A stretch of DNA of 64,000 nt. It comes from Kiritimatiellia bacterium. Its GTDB lineage: Bacteria; Verrucomicrobiota; Kiritimatiellia; UBA8416; JABMPJ01. Below the pieces are notes generated by a model. It was not told where the DNA came from and did not search any database. It saw only the letters and a program-made list of their open reading frames with translations. Made by a program: the position numbers and the translations under genes. The stretch spans positions 1 to 64,000 of the forward strand of contig JASLOA010000013.1 in assembly GCA_030745755.1 (NCBI GenBank), in the 5' to 3' direction. This document shows, one piece after another, positions 58,797 through 64,000 of this stretch. How positions within the stretch are numbered: position 1 is the first letter of the stretch; each line of letters starts with the position of its first letter.

Positions 58797-59647
58797 AACA
58801 GGTGGGAATCATAGGGCTTGGCCTGATGGGCGGGTCACTGGGGCTGGCGCTGAAACGCCGGGCGCCGGACCTCACCGTTGTGGCCTATGCGCGACGCACG
58901 GAAACGCGTGAGGCGGCGCTGTCGTTGGCGGCGGCCGATGTTGTGGTCGACAGCCCCGAGGAGGCTGCCCGTGGTTCCGATCTCGTTGTGCTCTGCGTAC
59001 CCGTTCTCAAACTCGTCGAGATGGCAAAGGCGTGTCTCCCCGGACTGGGGCAGGGAGCCGTCGTGACAGATGTGGGGAGCACCAAGCATGACGTCATCGC
59101 CGCTATCGCGCCCGTACTGGAGGGCTCCGGTGCTGAGTTCATTGGCTCGCACCCCATTGCAGGATCTGAGGAAACCGGCATTGAGGCTGCCCGTGAGGAT
59201 CTCTACACGGACGCCACCGTTGTGGTGACGCCGCTGACGGAGAATAGCCCCGATGCCGTTTCCCGCACGGTGACATTCTGGGAGATCCTCGGCAGCCGCG
59301 TGCAGGTGTTGTCGCCGCAGGACCATGACGCGATTGTGGCACGTACCAGCCACCTGCCGCACCTCGTGGCGGCGGCCCTGGCAGGCACCGTCTGTCGCAA
59401 TCCCGAGGACATAGCTCCCCTGTGCGGATCCGGCTTCCGTGACACCACGCGGATTGCCTCCGGTTCAGCCGAGATATGGCATGACATCGTGCGCACGAAC
59501 TGCGTGGCGATCCGGACTGAACTGGATGCGTTCACCACCTCGATTGAACAATTGCGCAAGTTGATCGATAACGAAGACTACGAAGGCGTACGCCAGTTCC
59601 TTGATGAGTGCCGGGCGCGCCGAATGAAGGCTTTCAGTAGCGAGTAA
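58793..59647 (+). CDS. tyrA: Prephenate/arogenate dehydrogenase
   Basis: 284 residues from a GTG start, overlapping hisC by 4 bases. The Rossmann motif is VGIIGLGLMGGSLGLAL, followed by VTDVGSTKHDVIAAI, GSHPIAGSEETGIEAA and the dimerisation helix end (SGFRDTTRIASGSAEIWHDI). No fused chorismate mutase or ACT domain. It gives 4-hydroxyphenylpyruvate or tyrosine. Confidence 0.93.
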   Translation: MKQVGIIGLGLMGGSLGLALKRRAPDLTVVAYARRTETREAALSLAAADVVVDSPEEAARGSDLVVLCVPVLKLVEMAKACLPGLGQGAVVTDVGSTKHDVIAAIAPVLEGSGAEFIGSHPIAGSEETGIEAAREDLYTDATVVVTPLTENSPDAVSRTVTFWEILGSRVQVLSPQDHDAIVARTSHLPHLVAAALAGTVCRNPEDIAPLCGSGFRDTTRIASGSAEIWHDIVRTNCVAIRTELDAFTTSIEQLRKLIDNEDYEGVRQFLDECRARRMKAFSSE

Positions 59648-59654
59648 CTGTCCT

Positions 59655-61640
59655 ATGGTAACTACCAACTCCAGAACCGTCGCGCCCTGCTCTCGTATCG
59701 TGGGCGAGCTGACTGTGCCCGGCGACAAGAGCGTGTCGCACCGTGCCGCCATGTTGGCGGCGCTGGCCACTGGTGAATCCACACTGACAGGCTTCCTGGC
59801 CAGTGAGGATTGCCTCAACACGCTGTCCGCCGTTGAGGCCCTGGGTGCCACAGTGAAGCGTAAAGGCACCGATGTCACCATCAGCGGTACGGGCGGGGTG
59901 TTCAGTCGGCCTAACGCTGCGCTGGACCTGGGCAATTCCGGAACCGGCATGCGTTTGCTGGTCGGACTCCTGGCCGGTCAGCCTTTCGAGACGGAGCTGA
60001 CGGGCGATGCCTCCCTCTGTTCCCGTCCCATGCGTCGAATCCAGGAGCCACTTGAAGCCATGGGTGCGTGTGTCGAGCTCAGCGGCGAAACCGGCACGGC
60101 GCCGATGCGGGTCGGGTCTGCTCCGCTACACGCCATTTCCTATCCGCTTCCCGTTGCCTCGGCACAGGTGAAATCCTGCGTCCTGCTGGCGGGGCTCTAC
60201 GCCGAGGGCACCACGACCGTCATTGAGCCGCGTCCCACGCGTGATCACACAGAGCAACTGCTGCGCGCCATGGGTGTGCCGGTCACGGTGGACGGGCTGA
60301 GCGTCTCGCTCGACGGTTTCGGTGCAGCCGGTCCACGGCTCACAGCGGGCAGCATCGATGTGCCGGGGGATTTCTCATCCGCCGCTTTCTGGATTGTCGC
60401 GGCGGCGTGCCGGCCCGGATCGCGGGTTACGATTCGCAATGTCGGGCTGAATCCGCGGCGCACGGCTCTTCTGGATGTCTTGAAGCGCATGGGGGCGGGC
60501 CTGAGCATCACGCAGACGACGGATGCCGCTGCAGGCGAACCCATGGGGGATGTCACCGTGGACGGCTCACCGCTGCACGGCACAACGGTTGAGGGGAATG
60601 AGATTCCGAACCTGATCGACGAACTACCGCTCGTAGCCGTGGCCGGCGCCATGGCGGACGGGGTCACGATCATTCGCGGTGCCGAAGAGTTGCGCGTTAA
60701 GGAGAGCGACCGGATCGCCACGACTGTTGCCATGTTGCAGGCTGTTGGCGTGCAGGTTGAGGAAGCCCCCGATGGCATGACGGTGACGGGAGGCCCGGTG
60801 ACGGGCAACGTTGCGATCGATAGCCATGGCGACCACCGCATTGCGATGTGCGCTGCCATCCTTGGTTTGGTCGGCGAGGCCCCTGTTGAGGTCGTGAATA
60901 CGGACTGCATTGCCACATCCTATCCGTCATTCTGGGATGATCTGGAGCGTGTCAGTTCTGGGGAGGAAGACAACGTGAATGTTGTGATTGCTATTGATGG
61001 TCCCGCGGCATCAGGAAAATCTACGGTCGCCAGGAAGGTCGCCGCGGCTCTGGATGATGCCCTCTACGTGGATTCAGGCGCTATCTATCGGGGTATTGCC
61101 TGGGCGGCATTGGAGCGCGGTGTGGACGTGCACGACGCCGATGCCGTTGCACGGATGCTCGCCGACCTGGATGTCGGCTTCTTCTCGCGTGATGGGGCGG
61201 TGGGGTTCGGCATCGACGGAGTTGAGCCGGGCATGGCGATTCGGACCCGGGCCGTTAACGATTCGGTCAGTCCTGTTGCCGTGATTCCTGCCGTGCGCGT
61301 GCAAGTGGTCAAGTGGCTGAAGGGCATGGCAGCGCTTGGGACCTTGGTTATGGAGGGGCGCGATATCGGCACCGCGGTCTTCCCTGGTACACCCCACAAG
61401 TTCTACCTCGATGCATCAGCCGAGGAGCGGACCCGCCGCCGTCATCGGGAAATGGCGACGGAAGATGCCGTGGACGAGGATGAAGTCGGCAAGTCCTTGC
61501 GTCGTCGCGACAAGATCGACAGCAGTCGCAAGATGGACCCCCTCCAGGTGGCGCCCGGGGCCACGCGTATTGACTCAACGGCCATGGCTATTGACGAGGT
61601 CGTTGAATCGATCGTTGCCGCCGTAAAGGGGATGCCATAG
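59655..61640 (+). CDS. aroA: AroA-Cmk fusion: EPSP synthase plus cytidylate kinase
   Basis: 661 residues. The AroA half (about 1-435) has PGDKSVSHRAAMLAAL, LGNSGTGMRLLVGL, SAQVKSCVLLAGLYAEG and LRVKESDRIA. The linker is short (SSGEEDNV). The Cmk half (about 441-661) has AIDGPAASGKSTVARKVA (Walker A), YVDSGAIYRGIAW, VMEGRDIGTAVFP and RRDKIDSSRKMDPL. It links the shikimate pathway to CMP phosphorylation. The domains are intact and the frame has no break, so this is a true fusion. Confidence 0.95.
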   Translation: MVTTNSRTVAPCSRIVGELTVPGDKSVSHRAAMLAALATGESTLTGFLASEDCLNTLSAVEALGATVKRKGTDVTISGTGGVFSRPNAALDLGNSGTGMRLLVGLLAGQPFETELTGDASLCSRPMRRIQEPLEAMGACVELSGETGTAPMRVGSAPLHAISYPLPVASAQVKSCVLLAGLYAEGTTTVIEPRPTRDHTEQLLRAMGVPVTVDGLSVSLDGFGAAGPRLTAGSIDVPGDFSSAAFWIVAAACRPGSRVTIRNVGLNPRRTALLDVLKRMGAGLSITQTTDAAAGEPMGDVTVDGSPLHGTTVEGNEIPNLIDELPLVAVAGAMADGVTIIRGAEELRVKESDRIATTVAMLQAVGVQVEEAPDGMTVTGGPVTGNVAIDSHGDHRIAMCAAILGLVGEAPVEVVNTDCIATSYPSFWDDLERVSSGEEDNVNVVIAIDGPAASGKSTVARKVAAALDDALYVDSGAIYRGIAWAALERGVDVHDADAVARMLADLDVGFFSRDGAVGFGIDGVEPGMAIRTRAVNDSVSPVAVIPAVRVQVVKWLKGMAALGTLVMEGRDIGTAVFPGTPHKFYLDASAEERTRRRHREMATEDAVDEDEVGKSLRRRDKIDSSRKMDPLQVAPGATRIDSTAMAIDEVVESIVAAVKGMP

Positions 61641-61654
61641 TCGTGGCTCAAGAC

Positions 61655-61745
61655 CGTCGAACCATGCGAGAGATGCCTTGACTCCGCGCGGAATGACAAC
61701 AGACCTCAGAAAGCTGTCATCCCGAGCGTAGCCGAGGGATCTCCT
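61655..61745. repeat. CGAGCGTAG-type pair (copy 12, decayed)
   Basis: GATGCCTTGACTCCGCGCGG-AATGACA and TGTCATCCCGAGCGTAGCCG-AGGGATCTCC. The rest of the gap to infA has no gene. Confidence 0.75.
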
Positions 61746-61851
61746 ATCAACTGCGTCGGTCAGAAACGGACAACCCACACCCGATTTCCCTTGAACAACT
61801 CACCCCCCTGCGGTTAGTTTGTTTTTTTGTATCAAGCAGGGAAGCTGTCCA

Positions 61852-62073
61852 ATGCCGAAAAGTGATGCCATAGAAGCCGAAGGTGTAGTGGTTAAGGTTT
61901 TACCTGCTACGATGTATACTGTGCGGCTTGAAAATGGGCACGAGCTGCTCGCTCACATTTCAGGAAAGATGCGCAAGCATTTCATCCGCATCACGGCCGG
62001 CGACCGCGTCACAGTTCAGATCTCTCCCTATGATCTGAGCAAAGGCCGCATCACCTATCGCTACCGCGACTAA
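61852..62073 (+). CDS. infA: Translation initiation factor IF-1
   Basis: 73 residues, full length, from the ATG at 61852 (AGGGAAGC upstream). It is an OB fold with [33 protein letters not shown] and [20 protein letters not shown]. It acts with IF-2 on the 30S A site. It is stand-alone and followed by two hairpins. Confidence 0.97.
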   Translation: MPKSDAIEAEGVVVKVLPATMYTVRLENGHELLAHISGKMRKHFIRITAGDRVTVQISPYDLSKGRITYRYRD

Positions 62074-62079
62074 GTATCC

Positions 62080-62096
62080 GGATGCCGCAGGCATCC
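62080..62096 (+). terminator. Hairpin after infA
   Basis: GGATGCCGCAGGCATCC, seven bases after the infA stop; weak T-run (TTTG). Confidence 0.6.
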
Positions 62097-62097
62097 T

Positions 62098-62181
62098 TTG
62101 GAGTGCGCTGGGTTGACAGCGCTTTTTTTGTGGCCTGGTACCGTCGCTGAAGAAAGCGGCGTCAAGCCGCCGCACTCCAAA
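62098..62181. repeat. GGAGTGCGCTG inverted element containing a terminator
   Basis: TTTGGAGTGC...GCGCTGGGTTGACAGCGC (62105-62122, followed by TTTTTTT to 62129) is a perfect rho-independent terminator for infA. The end GCGGCGTCAAGCCGCCGCAC-TCCAAA mirrors the start. Confidence 0.8.
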
Positions 62182-62186
62182 CTGGA

Positions 62187-63017
62187 TCACGTCAACCCAT
62201 ACAGCCGCAATGTCCTCCGGAAATCATGGGGCAGGGGGGCCTTGGCCCGAATCAACCCTCCGCTGACCGGATTCTTGATCTGCAAACCGTAGGCGTGAAG
62301 CATCTGTCGACCCACCTTGGTCAGCTTCTCAGAGTGCTTTGAGCGCGAACCATACTGGCGGTCACCAATCACGGGATGCCCCAGCCCTGCCAGGTGCTTG
62401 CGGATCTGGTGCGTGCGCCCCGTTTCGATTCTGACCGACACATGACTGGCCTCACGCGTGCTGTCCAGCACGCGCACGTGTGAGACGGCGCTTTCATCTC
62501 CAATCGGCGTGCGTATGGTCTGTTCTTCTGGTTTCACCGTTCCTGCAACGAGGGCGCGATAGACCTTGTTTACGTCATGGCGCTTGAAGAGCTGCATTGC
62601 TTGCTCGAGTGCGTCCTCGTGGCGCGCCAGCAGAAGGCAACCGGTGGTGTCCTTGTCAAGACGATGCACGCAGCAGGGCCAATTGGACTGTTCCTGTCGC
62701 TGCAAGCGCTCTTCGAGACTGCGCGGACCGTTGGAGAGCGTGGCGGCCGGCTTGTTGACGACAATGTAATCGTCGTCTTCGTATAGGGTCGAGATGCTGC
62801 TCTTGGTTGGACGCGAATCGTGCGGCACAATCTCGACGACGTCGCGTGCACGCAGCGGGTGACGCGCCATCCATATGCGCTTGCGGTTCACGAACACATG
62901 CCGGGCATTCAGGAGCCCCTTGGCAGCATTGCGCGAGATCCCCAGTCGCTGGGCAATGAAGTCCAGCAGCTTCACCCCCTTCTCCTCATTCGACACCGTG
63001 TACCGTTCTGCATCCAT
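62187..63017 (-). CDS. RluA-family pseudouridine synthase
   Basis: 276 residues from the ATG at 63017; the frame is open further, but the upstream part lies in repeats. The N-terminal S4 domain (about 18-65) is followed by the catalytic motif HRLDKDTTG (Asp nucleophile) and TGRTHQIRKHLAGLGHPVIG. The RNA substrate (23S rRNA or tRNA) cannot be decided from sequence. Confidence 0.9.
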   Translation of the reverse strand: MDAERYTVSNEEKGVKLLDFIAQRLGISRNAAKGLLNARHVFVNRKRIWMARHPLRARDVVEIVPHDSRPTKSSISTLYEDDDYIVVNKPAATLSNGPRSLEERLQRQEQSNWPCCVHRLDKDTTGCLLLARHEDALEQAMQLFKRHDVNKVYRALVAGTVKPEEQTIRTPIGDESAVSHVRVLDSTREASHVSVRIETGRTHQIRKHLAGLGHPVIGDRQYGSRSKHSEKLTKVGRQMLHAYGLQIKNPVSGGLIRAKAPLPHDFRRTLRLYGLT

Positions 63018-63071
63018 GCGGAGAACGTAGCATGGCAGTTGGCGTCTAGCGAGTGGCGAGTGGGGTGCAGT

Positions 63072-63189
63072 TCTCTCGACCCCAACGGGGTCGCACATCA
63101 TAGCCAAGGGTGAAACCCGTGGGGGATGGTGTTGTTCTCTCGACCCCAACGGGGTCGTACATCATAGCCAAGGGTGAAACCCTTGGGAA
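63072..63189. repeat. Tandem ACCCCAACGGGGT units
   Basis: Two copies of CTCGACCCCAACGGGGTC, each followed by CATCATAGCCAAGGGTGAAA-CCC, lie in direct order. It is the divergent intergenic region between the pseudouridine synthase and glycosyltransferase genes. Confidence 0.85.
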
Positions 63190-63237
63190 TCTGTAGCGTT
63201 CCTTGACTCATTTGCACGATTACCCGAATGTGGATCC

Positions 63238-64000
63238 ATGGACTTCCCGAAAGCAGACCACGCCTTATTGCGCTACCTGGCAGGGGCGGGTGCTGCCCTG
63301 TTGGCAGCGATGGCCCTCTGGCTCCTGGTCCTAAGCTTCGCAGTCCACATCACACCGGACACATCCATCTACCTCTTGCATGCCCGAACCTTCACAGAGA
63401 CCCTGAACCGCTTTGCGCTCTCCCACGACTCAAAAGGCATCGTTCTGATGTTCCTACTCGCTCTGCCCGTCAAACTCCTGGGGCCCACAATGGTGGCGGC
63501 GGCTTCTTCCCAGGCCTTGGCATACCTGGTCACAGCAGCAATCATCATCTGGCTTTGGCGCAAACACATGGCCGTGGCGATCTCATTGGCTGCGCTGTGG
63601 ATGATGGCGGCCTTCTCTCCACTGATGTGGGGCGGGCGTGTAAGACCTGAGGACTTCGGTATGGTCTTCACCGCGCTGGCTGTATTCGGTGCCTTGCGTG
63701 ACAGACGAGGCGGTGCGGTTCTCTGTGGTGCGATGGCGGCCGTGGGCTTCCTTACAAAGACGTCGCTTATCCTGTCGCCCCTGGCGATTGGTCTGGCGGG
63801 CTGCCTTGTGGGGCCCCGGGGACGCGAGCGGCTGATCCGGCTGGTGCTGCTGGGGGCCGGCCTACTCGTCGTATCTACACTGGTATCGGGATGGATGGTG
63901 CTGCTGGATGATGCCGGTCAGTGGTTTCGACAGGCCCTGCAATGGCCCGCCGAGTACAAACATGCGGTCGGCAAGGCGGGGCTGTCGTGGGCGCGTATGA
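63238..64000 (+). CDS. ArnT/PMT-like membrane glycosyltransferase, 3'-truncated by window
   Basis: 254 residues are visible and the frame is open to the right edge. Several membrane segments (about 18-40, 78-98, 105-125, 130-145, 155-175, 195-215) follow a short cytoplasmic start (MDFPKADHALLRYL). The first external loop has TPDTSIYLLHARTF, with the Asp typical of C-type (GT39/GT83-like) glycosyltransferases. Further motifs are RVRPEDFGMVF and GFLTKTSLI. It probably transfers a sugar from a polyprenyl donor. Confidence 0.75.
   Translation, partial: MDFPKADHALLRYLAGAGAALLAAMALWLLVLSFAVHITPDTSIYLLHARTFTETLNRFALSHDSKGIVLMFLLALPVKLLGPTMVAAASSQALAYLVTAAIIIWLWRKHMAVAISLAALWMMAAFSPLMWGGRVRPEDFGMVFTALAVFGALRDRRGGAVLCGAMAAVGFLTKTSLILSPLAIGLAGCLVGPRGRERLIRLVLLGAGLLVVSTLVSGWMVLLDDAGQWFRQALQWPAEYKHAVGKAGLSWARM

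Noticed and set aside
63228..63650. 140-residue frame MWIHGLPES...
   Set aside because: It overlaps in another frame the longer membrane glycosyltransferase frame starting at 63238, which stays open to the window end and has membrane segments.

Overview
The window looks like a chromosomal segment of a Gram-negative bacterium, most plausibly of the PVC group (Kiritimatiellota/Verrucomicrobiota-like). This placement is inference from gene content: a giant LamG/repeat surface protein, an S23-type four-helix-bundle gene, several lipoproteins, an AroA-Cmk fusion, an ATP-cone/uridine-kinase-like fusion and a heptose-phosphate adenylyltransferase. No rRNA or tRNA gene, CRISPR array, transposase or prophage was seen.

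Layout. 1-7338: the 3' part of a giant surface protein. 7357-7824: an S23-type gene packed between inverted heptamer arrays. 7.9-13.4 kb: lipoprotein, RlmD-like methyltransferase, YdcF-like protein, polysaccharide-deacetylase-like protein. 13.9-16.6 kb: two-component system. 16.9-17.5 kb: VapBC-like pair. 17.5-25.1 kb: methyltransferase, CHASE2 adenylate cyclase, SH3/M48 pair, stand-alone receiver, ATP-cone kinase. 25.4-33 kb: ArgS, PcnB, RfaE2, ExeA/GspB-like pair, NarL-type regulator, QueH. 33-37.1 kb: TPR lipoprotein, CvpA-like protein, DnaG. 37.2-39.4 kb: DUF6941-like protein, acyltransferase, thioredoxin-like protein. 39.7-48.4 kb: the translation/RNA cluster nusA-infB-rbfA-truB-ribF-rpsO-pnp, which continues into an ABC transporter, a TPR protein and apbE (48.4-54.3 kb). 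Then HicAB, followed by a tightly overlapping trpS-scpA-scpB-hisC-tyrA-aroA/cmk run (55.1-61.6 kb), infA, an RluA-family pseudouridine synthase, and the 5' part of an ArnT/PMT-like glycosyltransferase that runs off the end.

The striking property is the density of small palindromic and tandem repeats. At least seven families are recognisable: 7-bp tandem arrays, usually in inverted pairs; an approximately 250-340 bp composite element with ACCACGGAGG arms, variable hairpins and a nearly invariant 50-bp core (three copies); GCGCCGAGACAAAG pairs; GATCCCTCGACTTCGCTCGGGATGACA-type pairs (about twelve); GGTAGGGCG pairs; ACCCCAACGGGGT pairs; and a mini-palindrome with a GCCC-GGGC tip. Most fill intergenic gaps, but several lie in frame inside conserved genes (rlmD-like, sensor kinase, deacetylase-like twice, CHASE2 cyclase, infB, the apbE signal peptide), and several stop codons lie inside repeats. 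This resembles protein-coding palindromic elements such as those of Rickettsia, here with several families active in one genome. I regard it as the most interesting feature of the window.
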